Positions 25,101 through 32,039 of a stretch of 64,000 nucleotides of DNA are shown piece by piece; positions within the stretch are counted from its first letter, which is position 1, and each line of letters opens with the position of its first letter. This DNA is from Candidula unifasciata (taxonomy: Eukaryota; Mollusca; Gastropoda; Stylommatophora; Geomitridae): NCBI GenBank assembly GCA_905116865.2, contig CAJHNH020000557.1, forward strand, positions 1,254,184-1,318,183, read 5' to 3'. The notes beneath the pieces were generated by a model that had not been told where the DNA came from, made no database searches, and worked only from the letters and a program-made list of their open reading frames with translations. The position numbers were made by a program, and so were the translations under genes.

Positions 25101-25935
25101 GCTTTCATCTTTTTTTAAAAAAAAGAAATGGCTCATTTGTTCTTTTGTCCATCCTTTGTATTTTTTGTGATTCCCTCAGAAAATCTTCAGCTGTGACGGA
25201 ATGTTTCTCAGCATGTCTGCTTTTTTCCCTTCTGTACACATTCTGCCTTGCAGCTTTTTAGCCCGTTCACTGGTTCCTGTTCACTGGTTCCTGTTCCCTT
25301 TTTTGCAAAAAACTTGTCATCATCAACAAACAAAAAACTAGGCCCACGTTAGCTCAGCGGATAGGAGACTAGCTTTCAAATCCAGCTGCGACTCACTGTA
25401 GCCCACAGCCGGTGTTTGAAACCGGGTAGTTCCCAGGGTTCACCCAGCCTCTAGGTAACGGGTACCAGAGTTAACACCCTGGGGTCAATAGAAGAACGTC
25501 GCTGTAGCTACCGAGTTGCGTGCGGACAGCAGTCTGTACTGGTTTATAACTGTGTGCAATGACGCTGGCACATCTCCTGACTTTACCTTTATTTCCAAAA
25601 TGATTATTCTTCCACTGAAGTTCAGTTTTTAGTATGCTTTTAACCAGCTGTAACAATAATAAAAGAGTATTTTACTCAATGGCTGAAATTCATTGAAGAC
25701 AAACACACCAGATGTTGCTAGTGGCTTTAATTTTAAAAAAAAAGTACAGTTTGTGAATGTGATAAACTGCAGAGCATATAAACACCACTTACTGAAAGAG
25801 TGAATCTGCTTTGTCTTCACTTTTGCTTTCAAGGGTAAGGTCAAGGCTGCCATCATAATCAGGAATGTCATCAAAACTATAATCTTCAGCTGCAGGTGGC
25901 CACAGAATCATTTCTGCATTTGCCAGGTAATCCAT
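471..25935 (-). CDS. CFAP74: CFAP74 orthologue, 5' part (13 exons, gene continues off the left edge)
   Basis: Cilia- and flagella-associated protein 74 is a subunit of the C1d projection of the axonemal central pair, needed for normal ciliary beating (family knowledge). Thirteen exons (25793-25935, 24105-24242, 23021-23119, 20787-20891, 17847-18020, 15315-15425, 14473-14575, 13648-13805, 11921-12053, 10358-10474, 6607-6687, 2557-2745, 471-597) join in phase into 1,678 nt, 559 codons without a stop. The start lies in a good context (ACCATGG). Residues 1-47 are acidic. Residues about 60-380 are charged, heptad-rich coiled coil, including FEAEQKLKK followed by ILREEE, which resembles the human family member as I remember it. 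Residues about 389-559 form an acidic linker that I could not align to vertebrates. The C-terminal Ig-like region would lie outside the window. I assign the family from remembered sequence; a missed small exon between exons 9 and 10 is possible. Confidence 0.82.
1036..1300 (-). mobile_element. SINE family A copy, head incomplete
   Basis: Shares the tail (GCCTTTAGGCTTTCGGGCAT region) and body (TTTACTTCCCAGG, GGTTGACCTGGGAGCCAAGG) with the 59310 copy. Confidence 0.55.
1361..1490. repeat. 33-bp tandem repeat, ~4 copies
   Basis: Unit AGTCTGGGTTCACATGGGAG plus TCAGACCCACTTT. It appears derived from the family A SINE body. Confidence 0.75.
1700..1945 (-). mobile_element. SINE family A copy, diverged
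   Basis: Contains GCTAGACCTATGTTTTATAG, AATCGGCACT, CTTTACCTCCCAGGAC and a head remnant CCCACGACCTTAGGGTCGGC. Older than the 59310 copy. Confidence 0.55.
2557..2745 (-). CDS. CFAP74: CFAP74 exon 12 (acidic linker)
   Basis: Encodes KQQFGTSLEIPATTEHIKT, then an Ala/Lys/Glu stretch and an Asp run (VQVDDDDDDTFPSEEE); 63 codons, phase 0. Acceptor AAATTTGCAG. The donor GAGGAG|GTCATG is weak, so the 3' end is the least certain boundary. The Asp run is a GAT microsatellite in the coding sequence. Confidence 0.68.
3121..3560 (+). mobile_element. Non-LTR retrotransposon 3' fragment (RNase H region)
   Basis: A decayed coding fragment reads FCPGHSGVQDKEHVDRLA, the last RNase H motif (H...N/D..D.LA), followed by GGELLYDKTDVVKAFWDQ. 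A downstream tail (MGRRRSTCGNVQSA) lies in another frame. Related fragments occur at 5520-5900 (-), 13060-13460 (+), 32500-32830 (+) and 35370-35470 (+). It lies in CFAP74 intron 11 (between exons 11 and 12). Confidence 0.6.
4268..4503 (-). mobile_element. tRNA-derived SINE, family B
   Basis: Minus-strand head GTCGGCTCTATGGCTAAGTC, then the B-box CAGGTTTGATCCCAGC. The body has AGAAAGGAACGGCAAACTAC and the tail CTGTAAAGGACACGCAAC. Related copies at 4805-5003, 18590-18765 and 47640-47885. Confidence 0.6.
4805..5003 (-). mobile_element. tRNA-derived SINE, family B
   Basis: Same layout as 4268-4503 with the B-box TGGGTTTGATCCTAGC. It ends inside the AGAAAAACCACAACAGCC body motif, so the tail is shortened. 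Confidence 0.6.
5520..5905 (-). mobile_element. Non-LTR retrotransposon 3' fragment (RNase H region)
   Basis: The minus-strand reading gives SPGHAGVLGNEQVDRLAGSA, then GGILMHDKADVV, then ISIGTLHWLLKMGTEHLWEC with CPECCDV. It is the best-preserved of the five copies of this family in the window. It is 5'-truncated. Confidence 0.65.
6607..6687 (-). CDS. CFAP74: CFAP74 exon 11 (variable linker)
   Basis: Encodes EDDIASSDSFFASENYRR and ILNKLSLEM; 27 codons, phase 0 at both ends. Acceptor TATGTTGTGTAG|GAAG, donor GAAATG|GTAAGGTG. The first half of this exon with its acceptor is duplicated at 7275-7310. Confidence 0.7.
6790..7240 (+). mobile_element. Degraded non-LTR retrotransposon C-terminal fragment
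   Basis: Reads LTYGCESWTIGRQ upstream, then after a frame break GRDRGRQQEKIFDSLVAWHG with DRRL near the end, matching the order of reverse-transcriptase tails. Antisense in CFAP74 intron 11 (between exons 11 and 10 on the map). Confidence 0.6.
7275..7315 (-). pseudogene. Partial duplicate of CFAP74 exon 11 with its acceptor
   Basis: The minus strand reads TGTTTAG|GAAGATGATATAGC, then ATCAGCCGACTTATT, near-identical to the first half of exon 11 and its intron edge. It breaks off before a donor. Confidence 0.6.
7628..7925 (+). mobile_element. tRNA-derived SINE, family A
   Basis: Head TGGTGTAGTGGTTAGACAC matches an A-box. The body has CTGGGAAGTAAAGGTGGCCA and GTGCCGATTGGTGTATA. The 3' end is a tandem TTTACTTTGC repeat (three copies), a likely SINE tail. 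Confidence 0.65.
7947..9614. repeat. 92-bp minisatellite, 18 copies
   Basis: Unit starts TGAGCAGACAAAAGTTTATG and ends GGACATAATTAA. Copies fall into two subtypes (GACATGAGCAGGAGACTG with CTTCAAAC, and GACATAAGCTGTAGACTG with CTTTAAAC). The left half is mostly the first type and the right half the second. Lies in CFAP74 intron 10. Confidence 0.92.
9631..10228. repeat. 26-bp minisatellite, 23 copies
   Basis: Unit GTACATGACCAGAAGAATAA plus ATGATC. Copies differ almost only at one base (GACCAG or GACAAG). All three minus-strand frames stay open, which is a repeat artefact, not coding. Confidence 0.93.
10358..10474 (-). CDS. CFAP74: CFAP74 exon 10 (variable linker)
   Basis: Encodes RVGPAKKKLPMALLECLA, IDVCEPADVDKIDDEKRK and EIQ; 39 codons, phase 0 at both ends. 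Acceptor is a T-run followed by GCAG|CGAG; donor ATTCAG|GTAAAG. I do not recall a vertebrate counterpart for this segment; it is assigned to the gene by strand, phase and position. Confidence 0.72.
10793..11078. repeat. 51-bp tandem repeat (4 copies) joined to a 33-bp repeat
   Basis: 51-bp unit begins GGCTGGATTCACTTATGAAG; then GCCAACCTTCCATAGTTGCC units of 33 bp. Both share AACCAGTCATA, so the second probably grew from the first. Confidence 0.85.
11921..12053 (-). CDS. CFAP74: CFAP74 exon 9
   Basis: Encodes QFEAEQKLKKAMVLEKILRE, EENIKRKIQQQPYLFDDPE and REKTL. This is the block that best matches the remembered vertebrate family (FEEEQKLRK ... ILKEE ... KKQ). Acceptor GAACATTTCAG, donor ACTCTG|GTAATATG, ending in phase 0. 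Confidence 0.83.
12540..12690 (-). mobile_element. SINE family A fragment
   Basis: Shares CCTTCAGGCATAT and GGCCACCTTTATTTCCCAGG with family A. Diverged, head missing. Confidence 0.45.
13060..13460 (+). mobile_element. Non-LTR retrotransposon 3' fragment (RNase H region)
   Basis: Encodes SPRHAGVLGNKQVNRLVGST, then GGEMIYDKLDVV, homologous to the copies at 3121 and 5520. Downstream remnants resemble the same Cys-containing tail. Broken by frameshifts; lies in CFAP74 intron 9 (between exons 9 and 8 on the map). Confidence 0.6.
13648..13805 (-). CDS. CFAP74: CFAP74 exon 8
   Basis: Encodes ENLRVIRARNVSIERSKILK, EQEEMNKILAEGGNPEEMML and IKKRKNEMEKKK. Acceptor CAATTGCAG|GAGAACC, donor AGAAACA|GTGAGATG. 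The first ~18 nt of the exon plus its acceptor are repeated four more times upstream in a 63-bp array. Confidence 0.83.
13788..14102. repeat. 63-bp tandem repeat over the CFAP74 exon 8 acceptor, 5 copies
   Basis: Each unit contains GATGACTCAAAGGTTCTCCT plus GCAATTATACAA, i.e. the start of exon 8 with its acceptor (minus strand TTGCAG|GAGAACCTT). The rightmost units are intronic copies. Confidence 0.85.
14473..14575 (-). CDS. CFAP74: CFAP74 exon 7
   Basis: Encodes LKKRQQEEQDRYNSEMIRK, then MDMLLKLKKDIANNR. Acceptor AACATTTCAG|GTTAAAG, donor AACAGG|GTAGGTGAT. It ends in phase 0, which matches exon 8. Confidence 0.83.
14605..14885 (+). mobile_element. Probable diverged SINE
   Basis: Starts with an A-box-like TTGGCCCAGTGGCTAGCAGG, then a TTTCAATC B-box remnant, and contains GGGAAGAAAAGTGGTCAGCA similar to the family A body. 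Confidence 0.4.
15315..15425 (-). CDS. CFAP74: CFAP74 exon 6
   Basis: Encodes KWEDALNDAERRHIHAVEEA, then EKSHERANKYLSKTLA. Acceptor ATGATTTTCAG, donor GGCCAA|GTGAGTTC. Phase agrees with both neighbours. Charged coiled coil. Confidence 0.83.
15650..17125. repeat. 48/49-bp minisatellite, ~30 copies
   Basis: Unit GTGCTGATCTCCCAGTGACA plus GGTTACTCTTGAGTCTGTGT plus CCCTGTAAC. Length variants are 48 bp (GGTAACTCTGAG) and 49 bp. CFAP74 intron 5. Confidence 0.92.
17847..18020 (-). CDS. CFAP74: CFAP74 exon 5
   Basis: Encodes YELALAEVERGKFILAEDD, LLQKENQLANDKAQMAAVRF and HKEELMTRQALITKRNDKR. Acceptor TATATTTCAG|ATATG, donor ACAAAAG|GTTAAT. A 37-bp minisatellite begins exactly at the acceptor, and the acceptor itself looks like a diverged first unit. 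Confidence 0.83.
18021..18357. repeat. 37-bp minisatellite abutting the CFAP74 exon 5 acceptor, 9 copies
   Basis: Unit CTGAAACATCATAAATGTAA plus GGATTGTCTACTGTTAC. On the transcribed strand eight copies read TTTCAG|GTAACAG. Confidence 0.9.
18590..18765 (-). mobile_element. SINE family B fragment
   Basis: Shares GATTTACAGGATGTTGCAGA, GTTTGCCACTGCTTTCTG and CAAAATAAACGCAAGGC with the 4268 copy. Head truncated. Confidence 0.5.
18855..19122. repeat. 20-bp minisatellite, ~13 copies
   Basis: Unit GACCTCAGTTAAGCCATTCT, very homogeneous. CFAP74 intron 4. Confidence 0.9.
19440..19885. repeat. ~75-bp G-rich tandem repeat, ~6 copies
   Basis: Unit contains TATGGCTACTTCCTGTATTG, then ATTTATAGGGTGGTGTTTGG and a variable G-run. 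Confidence 0.8.
20300..20565 (-). mobile_element. tRNA-derived SINE, family A
   Basis: Minus-strand head has the B-box GTGGGTTCAGATCCTG and the A-box region CATGGTGCTTGACTAGATG. The body matches the 59310 copy. It is interrupted by a G-run at about 20455-20480. Confidence 0.6.
20787..20891 (-). CDS. CFAP74: CFAP74 exon 4
   Basis: Encodes SAEQRLQAALKRVCRELEAE, then KALEGGIRDKLEQAQ. Acceptor CTTGTGCAG|GTCC, donor GGCACA|GTAAGTGG. A 14-bp AGAGGTGTGTATGT array starts about 20 nt beyond the acceptor on the intron side. Confidence 0.83.
20914..21052. repeat. 14-bp repeat AGAGGTGTGTATGT
   Basis: Short-unit array starting ~20 bp beyond the CFAP74 exon 4 acceptor, on its intron side. Confidence 0.8.
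21060..21380 (+). mobile_element. Degraded non-LTR retrotransposon C-terminal fragment
   Basis: Encodes FGPIKDANSGEWRVRSN, then ITGIMRANRLKWLGHTERM, a reverse-transcriptase tail motif (RL.W.GH..RM). Antisense in CFAP74 intron 3 (between exons 4 and 3 on the map). Confidence 0.65.
22045..22200. repeat. Very long G homopolymer and G-rich tract
   Basis: Contains one uninterrupted G-run of more than 60 bases, followed by further G-runs separated by AA, A or T. The length may be an assembly estimate. Confidence 0.85.
22390..22860 (+). mobile_element. Non-LTR retrotransposon C-terminal fragment
   Basis: Encodes FLYGAECWRMTKKDAHKIST, FYDTFLRRI, WKWLAHVMRMNPDIPAKT and LTWTPEGKRKKRHPKTTWK, a typical reverse-transcriptase C-terminus. 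The remainder (TALKIAQDRRAWKVL-like) is frameshifted. Lies antisense in CFAP74 intron 3. Confidence 0.8.
23021..23119 (-). CDS. CFAP74: CFAP74 exon 3
   Basis: Encodes EELKKCQCQIEQYEDERD and RLCNEIETKESEGN, a highly charged coiled coil. Acceptor TTTTCTCACAG, donor AACAA|GTAAGTGG. Phase agrees with both neighbours. Confidence 0.82.
23339..23739. mobile_element. Foldback element/MITE, 401 bp, long terminal inverted repeats
   Basis: The arms (about 23339-23515 and 23575-23739) are inverted copies of each other: GGCTATCCTCC at the ends, ATATACCCTAACAGGGCCTC and CACGCCGCTATGCGAGG inside. The flanks carry a 7-bp duplication AAGAGAG on both sides. Lies in CFAP74 intron 2. Confidence 0.7.
23936..24047. 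repeat. 21-bp repeat, ~5 copies
   Basis: Unit CTCTGTCCCTACAGGATGGG plus A. Near CFAP74 exon 2, on the donor side. Confidence 0.8.
24105..24242 (-). CDS. CFAP74: CFAP74 exon 2
   Basis: Encodes QQEFYPATTEEKINWQEQ, then IRLIHLRSHLNKLQES, the start of the coiled coil. The only acceptor that keeps the frame with exon 1 is CTAG|ACAACAGG. The donor is ACAAG|GTGATGG. The acceptor lies inside the 83-84-bp tandem array that fills the adjoining intron. Confidence 0.8.
24233..24795. repeat. 83-84-bp minisatellite over the CFAP74 exon 2 acceptor, ~6.5 copies
   Basis: Unit CTGTTGTCTAGATTTAGAAT, TAAATATTTGTGTTTAAAAA, TGTTGACAACTGTTTGTATG and GCAGATACAA with CAAACACC. The first unit includes the ~10 acceptor-proximal exon bases. 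Confidence 0.88.
25341..25565 (+). mobile_element. tRNA-derived SINE, family C
   Basis: The head GTTAGCTCAGCGGATAGGAG is a good pol III A-box and GGTGTTTGAAACCGGG resembles a B-box about 55 bp later. The spacing is too long and the stems do not pair for a functional tRNA. Confidence 0.55.
25793..25935 (-). CDS. CFAP74: CFAP74 exon 1 (start codon)
   Basis: Begins MDYLANAEMILWPP, acidic thereafter (SFDDIPDYDG). The start is ATG at 25935-25933 in the context TCACCATGGA. The exon ends TTT CA followed by the donor GTAAGTGG. A candidate acceptor (TTCTAGTTACAG) at about 25994 suggests that a separate 5'-UTR exon lies further upstream. Confidence 0.82.
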
Positions 25936-26151
25936 GGTGACTATTGTGCAGAAGCTCCTGCTGACTCTTATGAATCACTCAACCGTCAAGAAGCTGTAAC
26001 TAGAAAATAATAAATAATTTAATAATATCTAGGAGACACATCTGACATGAATCTGTCATCATTATTTGAATGACGTATGTACTTGAGGAATGAATATACC
26101 AGAAAAAGCTGTGTACCTCATGGACTCCAACAACTGTCATTGTCTTGGAAC

Positions 26152-26977
26152 GTTGACTGTAAACTTCTCTGTTGCCCCTGCCTAGTTGACTGTAAACATC
26201 TCTGTTGTCCCTGCCTAGTTGACTGTAAACTTCTCTGTTGTCCCTGCCTAGTTGACTGTAAACTTCTCTGTTGTCCCTGCCTAGTTGACTGTAAACATCT
26301 CTGTTGTCCCTGCTTAGTTGACTGTAAACCTCTCTGTTGTCCCTGCCTAGTGGACTGTAAACTTCTCTGTTGTCCCTGCCTAGTTGACTGTAAACATCTC
26401 TGTTGTCCCTGCCTAGTGGACTGTAAACTTCTCTGTTGTCCCTGCCTAGTTGACTGTAAACTTCTCTGTTGTCCCTGCTTAGTTGACTGTAAACTTCTCT
26501 GTTGTCCCTGCCTAGTTGACTGTAAACATCTCTGTTGTCCCTGCCTAGTTGACTGTAAACATCTCTGTTGTCCCTGCCTAGTTGACTGTAAACATCTTTG
26601 TTGTCCCTGCCTAGTTGACTGTAAACATCTCTGTTGTCCCTGCCTAGTTGACTGTAAACATCTCTGTTGTCCCTGCCTAGTTGACTGTAAACATCTTTGT
26701 TGTCCCTGCCTAGTTGACTGTAAACTTCTCTGTTGTCCCTGCCTAGTTGACTGTAAACTTCTCTGTTGTCCCTGCCTAGTTGACTGTAAACATCTTTGTT
26801 GTCCCTGCCTAGTTGACTGTAAACTTCTCTGTTGTCCCTGCCTAGTTGACTGTAAACTTCTCTGTTGTCCCTGCTTAGTTGACTGTAAACCTCTCTGTTG
26901 TCCCTGCCTAGTGGACTGTAAACTTCTCTGTTGTCCCTGCCTAGTTGACTGTAAACTTCTCTGTTGTCCCTGCCTAT
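26152..26977. repeat. 33-bp minisatellite, 25 copies
   Basis: Unit GTTGACTGTAAACTTCTCTG plus TTGTCCCTGCCTA. The unit length is a multiple of 3, hence an open Cys-rich frame (VDCKLLCCPCL)n from an ATG at 26077. Lies just upstream of the CFAP74 start, probably in the 5'-UTR intron or promoter. Confidence 0.92.
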
Positions 26978-27034
26978 TTTAACACCACAAACAGCTGAAT
27001 AGGAGCAGTCAGTAATATCTACAGCTGGGACTAA

Positions 27035-27640
27035 AGCAACATGTCACACACCGTGCCCCACACCACGTCATACACCATGTCACATAGTCACACACCACGT
27101 CACACACCATTTCACACACCATGTCACACACCATGTCATACACCACATCACACACCACATCACACACCACGTCATACACCATGTCCACACCATGTCACAC
27201 ACCATGTCACACACCACATCACACACCACGTCACACACCATGTCACACACCACGTCACACACCATGTCACACACCATGTCACACACCAAGTCACACACCA
27301 CGTCACACACCATGTCACACAGCACATACCGGGTCACACACCACGTCACACACAATGTCACACACCATGTCCACACCATTTCACACACCATGTCACATAC
27401 CAGGTCACATACCATGTCACACACCACATCACACACCAAGCCACACACCATGTCACACACCACGCCACACACCACATCACACACCACATCACACACCATG
27501 TCACACACCACGTCCCACACCGTGTAACAAACCATGTCCCACACCATGTCCCACACCATGTCCCCACCCTGTCACACACCATGTCACACACTATGTCACA
27601 CACCATGTCACACAAAATGTCACACACTATGTCACAAAGA
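27035..27640. repeat. 12-bp repeat array (TCACACACCATG)
   Basis: About 50 units with C/T and G/A variation (ATGTCA, ACGTCA, ACATCA). Gives spurious His/Thr-rich frames on both strands. Confidence 0.9.
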
Positions 27641-28284
27641 CGGTTTGATGTTGTGCGACAAGTTGATGACGATGATGAAGACTCATAAAGTAATAATAAT
27701 TTACTGGATAACAGCATCGTAAATAAAATGATTTTTTATGAAAGCTGTTTACAGAAACCAAAACTTGAGCAGTCATTAACTACTGACCTAACTGAGAACT
27801 GATCCCCACAGGTGAATGCTGGAACTAAATGATCTGTTCAGTGTTCCAAAGCTATCCTTCATAATCATGTTCAGTACCAGATGAACAGCTGCCATAAAAA
27901 CTTCATCGAATAAACTATTGGAACGTAAAGTAAAGTAAGAATTGAGAACTGAAAAATTGTAAGGAGAACTGAAGGTATTTCTTTGAATGGCAACCCAAGG
28001 TAGGCACAATATACTGTTTGTTTACGGCAGCCACAAGGGAGACAATCCACCGTTTGTGTATGTTTACATAATGATGTTCTGTAATATTTAATACTGCTTT
28101 AGTGTAGGGTTAGGGCTAAGGTTTTGGTTAGCCCTCACTCTAACTCAAACATTATTAAATATGAATAAATGTTATTATTATGTGAACTTACAACAAGAAT
28201 GGATTACGTCTCCTACGGTCATTAGTTAAAGTAATATGAGGTTCAATAGATTGTGTTCCCTAGGGTCGCCGTTCGAAAAAGTTC

Positions 28285-28520
28285 TAGATTAACCACACAC
28301 CCTTTTTAGGATGCAATTTTTGGTTATTTGAATCCCTACTCTGGCTCTTGCCAGGGGCCGCAATATAACCTGGCAATAAATATGGCCTAAAGGCTGAACG
28401 CGGTTTCTGGGACCTCCCCACAGGGATCCTCGTCCGCATGGTGGCACATTGTGGCATCGGGTGTTTATCGCTTGTGTGTGATGTCCTGGTGGGGTAGAAA
28501 GTCAGTTTGAAGGAGTGAGT
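28285..28520 (+). repeat. Dispersed repeat, family D (copy 1)
   Basis: Shares GCATGGTGGCAC, CGGGTGTTTATCGCTTGTG, GATGTCCTGGTGGGG and CTTGCCAGGGGCCGC with 33885-34060. Nature unknown. Confidence 0.55.
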
Positions 28521-28598
28521 GATGCTTTGCTTTATTATTATTAATCAGAACTTAGCTAGTTGTTTACGGATCATTGCACAGGACTCCACCATTTTAAA

Positions 28599-28611
28599 GC
28601 CGCCTAGCAAC
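28599..28611. promoter_or_regulatory. Candidate RFX X-box upstream of CFAP74
   Basis: GCCGCCTAGCAAC fits the X-box pattern of half-sites GYYRCC and RGCAAC separated by one base. RFX factors drive motile-cilium genes through such sites (established). It lies about 2.7 kb upstream of the CFAP74 start codon. With a likely 5'-UTR intron this could be promoter-proximal; a possible UTR-exon donor (TTGTT|GTAAGTTC) lies at about 28,191 on the minus strand. Confidence 0.4.
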
Positions 28612-29040
28612 ACTGTGTTAAAGAGCTATCAAGTATAAACTAACTGTTATATTTTACAATAAAATAGTTACTAGTAACCCGCTACAAACTCACTCAACAA
28701 CAAAATGTTGGGCCAGTTATTGTCAGGCAAAGCTTCTTATCGCCATCTTTGTTCACCGTAACAACCAGTTTCTTCAAAAATTGTTGCAGGTTAAAAATAC
28801 GAAACAATCCACATTAATCCTAACTACAATCATCCCATCATACATGCACAACCCATTTTTTGGGGCAAAAAGGGGGAGGGGGCGGTTATATTTCCACAAA
28901 CACTTTATCTTTTTTGCTTTTGCTTTTTTAGGGGATAGGTTCTACATCAGACAGTCTTCCGCGCCGCTTAGTCACAGGGCGTTTTCAACAGCTATCTTTT
29001 CATATAACGCCAACAAACCACGACACTTTCCACCACCATC

Positions 29041-29240
<200 letters not shown>

Positions 29241-29479
29241 ATTTTCACAGTCAGCATAGGCTGTCAACCACAGACGCTGTAACTCGAAGGCTCAGATCTC
29301 CTAAGCACCCCTCCCTTTTCCACATAAAGATTACAAAATGTGTAAGCAACTTGTTAAAGTTGCAGCTTTAACACCAGTCGAGCGACTTTACATAATTTCC
29401 TCTAGAATTAACAATACCAGCCTACCGTAAAAATACTGTCGTGTTTGTGTCTGACCTAACTTTGAATCAATCAATCAAT

Positions 29480-29780
29480 CTATCAGGTGTCGTCTCCACA
29501 ATGAAGGTAGGCTGCAATGGATCTCCAACAAGCCCTGTCTCTTGCCCTTGATGTACACTCACCCATACTGCTGTTCGTCCATCTCTTCATGTTATCCTCC
29601 CACTTGTAACGCTGTCTGCCTCTTGCTCGCCTACCTTGAACCTTTCCCTCTAGGATGATCTTTACAATACTGTTATGTCTTTTAATGTGGCCAAAATATT
29701 TCACTTGTCTCTTTTTTATTTCACATAGCAACTCTCTTTTCATTGCCAATTTCCTCAGTACCTCTGTATTTGTGATAACT
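29480..29780 (-). mobile_element. Non-LTR retrotransposon C-terminal fragment
   Basis: Minus-strand frame: LCEIKKRQVKYFGHIKRHNS, then LEGKVQGRRARGRQRYKWED and DRACWRSIAAYLHCGDDT, a typical terminal segment of an endonuclease-reverse transcriptase. Confidence 0.75.
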
Positions 29781-30389
29781 TTGAATCAGTTGTCAGTAAT
29801 CAGTCAGACCTAACTTTGAATACAGTAAGCCAGTTCATAGTGTTAGAGTGCATATATTATCATTCATTCATTCATTGTCATGTTGTGCCATGATAGGACT
29901 GGCAGTAGATTCTTCCATTCTTTTCTGTCCTGTACAGTCAGTTCAATATTATGGATGGAGTCCAGTCCAGCTGCTTTGTAATGTCTCTTTGGTGATTCTC
30001 TGCGTCCACATGAACATAATAAATCAGTCTTTATCGGGACTTGAATCAGGGACTACTAGCACTCGAGGCGGACATCATATCTCGAGACCACGCAGCACCC
30101 TTCTTCAGACATTTAATTTCAATGCATTAAACTTTCGTTTTATATCTTTAGTGGTTCTCCTGCTTTCGCTTGCATATGTTAAACTGAAATAAAAAAACAT
30201 TTAGAGTGAAAATACGTGACTGTTTTTAAAAGATACAATTTAGAGTTCCATTTTCGAGTTCCGTCATGTGTTATCAGGGAAGACATAATTTGTTTCCTGG
30301 TTAGAAATAACAAGACAGGGTTTAGGGTAAGAAAAACTGTCTGGTTTGACAATATAAGTAAAACGATATTTCATTTTGTTCTTGTTTAC

Positions 30390-30521
30390 ATTTTTTCTTC
30401 TGGCACTGCTTCCAATGACTCAACGAGCTCCTTTTCGGATGCGAATCCAACAGAATCCAAACCAGGAAACCCATTCAACCGCAGAAAACATTATACTGGG
30501 AACCCTAGAGTTGAAAAAAAA
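30390..30521 (+). other. Possible orphan exon, function unknown
   Basis: The open frame reads SGTASNDSTSSFSDANPTES, then KPGNPFNRRKHYTGNPRVEK, and ends at a donor-like AAAA|GTATGT. The residues look like a real low-complexity-to-basic protein segment, but the acceptor side is poor and no start codon is in frame. I do not recognise it. Confidence 0.25.
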
Positions 30522-30762
30522 GTATGTTTGATGTAGGTGCTAGGGATAATACGTCCTTGTTTCACAAGCCTTGTCAGCTGGAACATGGAGCAAGCTGTCT
30601 TTGTACTGACAAATTACTTTGACGATTACCGTGTAGATTTGAATCTGTCTGGTGAAGCGTCAGTAGATGGTATTGCTGCTAATGTTTGGTGTAAGGAGAC
30701 ATGTCAAATCTTATCAAAGGATTTCTCTTGACCCAGAGACAGCAGAGAGGTCTGAAGTTTTT

Positions 30763-32038
30763 CTTATGTCTGCTGTGTGGTAGTTTCTGATGTCTGCTGT
30801 GTGGTAGTTTCTGATGTCTGCTGTCTGGTAGTTTCTGATGTCTGCTGTGTGGTGGTTTCTAATGTCTGTTGTGCGGTGGTTTCTGATGTCTGCTGTATGG
30901 TAGTTTCTGATGTCTGCTGTCTGGTAGTTTCTGATGTCTGCTGCGTAGTGGTTTCTGATGTCTGCTGGGTGGTAGTTTCTGATGTCTGCTGGGTGGTAGT
31001 TTCTGATGTCTGCTGTGTGGTGGTTTCTGATGTCTGCTGTGTGGTAGTTTCTGATGTCTGCTGTGTGGTGGTTTCTGATGTCTGCTGTGTGGTAGTTTCT
31101 GATGTCTGCTGTGTGGTAGTTTCTGATGTCTGCTGTGTGGTATTTTCTGATGTCTGCTGTGTGGTAGTTTCTGATGTCTGCTGTGTGGTAGTTTATGATG
31201 TCTGCTGTGTGGTTGTTTCTGATGTCTGCTGTGTGGTAGTTTCTGATGTCTGCTGTGTGGTAGTTTCTGATGTCTGCTGTGTGGTAGTTTCTGATGTCTG
31301 CTGTGTGGTAGTTTCTGATGTCTGCTGTGTGGTGGTTTCTGATGTCTGTTGTGTGGTAGTTTCTGATGTCTGCTGTGTGGTAGTTTCTGATGTCTGCTGT
31401 GTGGTAGTTTCTGATGTCTGTTGTGTGGTGGTTTCTGATGTCGGCTGGGTGGTAGTTTCTGATGTCTGCTGTGTGGTAGTTTCTGATGTCTGTTGTGTGG
31501 TGGTTTCTGATGTCTGCTGTGTGGTAGTTTCTGATGTCTGCTGTGTGGTAGTTTATGATGTCTGCTGTGTGGTTGTTTCTGATGTCTGCTGTGTGGTAGT
31601 TTCTGATGTCTGCTGTGTGGTAGTTTCTGATGTCTGCTGTGTGGTAGTTTCTGATGTCTGCTGTGTGGTAGTTTCTGATGTCTGCTGTGTGGTAGTTTCT
31701 GATGTCTGCTGTGTGGTAGTTTCTGATGTCTGCTGTGTGGTAGTTTCTGATGTCTGTTGTGTGGTGGTTTCTGATGTCGGCTGGGTGGTAGTTTCTGATG
31801 TCTGCTGTGTGGTAGTTTCTGATGTCTGTTGTGTGGTGGTTTCTGATGTCTGCTGTGTGGTAGTTTCTGATGTCTGCTGTGTGGTAGTTTCTGATGTCTG
31901 CTGTGTGGTGGTTTCTGATGTCTGTTGTGTGGTGGTTTCTGATGTCTGCTGTCTGGTGGTTTCTGATGTCTGCTGGGTGGTAGTTTCTGATGTCTGCTGT
32001 GTGGTAGTTTCTGATGTCTGCTGGGTGGTAGTTTCTGA
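30763..32038. repeat. 24-bp minisatellite, ~53 copies
   Basis: Unit CTGATGTCTGCTGTGTGGTA plus GTTT. Open on both strands. Variant units recur at 336 and 360 bp (e.g. GATGTCGGCTGGG at 31438 and 31774), showing higher-order duplication. Confidence 0.93.
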
Positions 32039-32039
32039 T

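Noticed and set aside
25341..25430. Functional tRNA gene
   Set aside because: A- and B-box-like motifs are present but the spacing and stems do not fit a tRNA; a SINE head is the better reading.
26077..26982. 301-codon Cys-rich frame starting with ATG
   Set aside because: A 33-bp tandem repeat without signal peptide, cysteine spacing of a known family, or flanking unique coding sequence.
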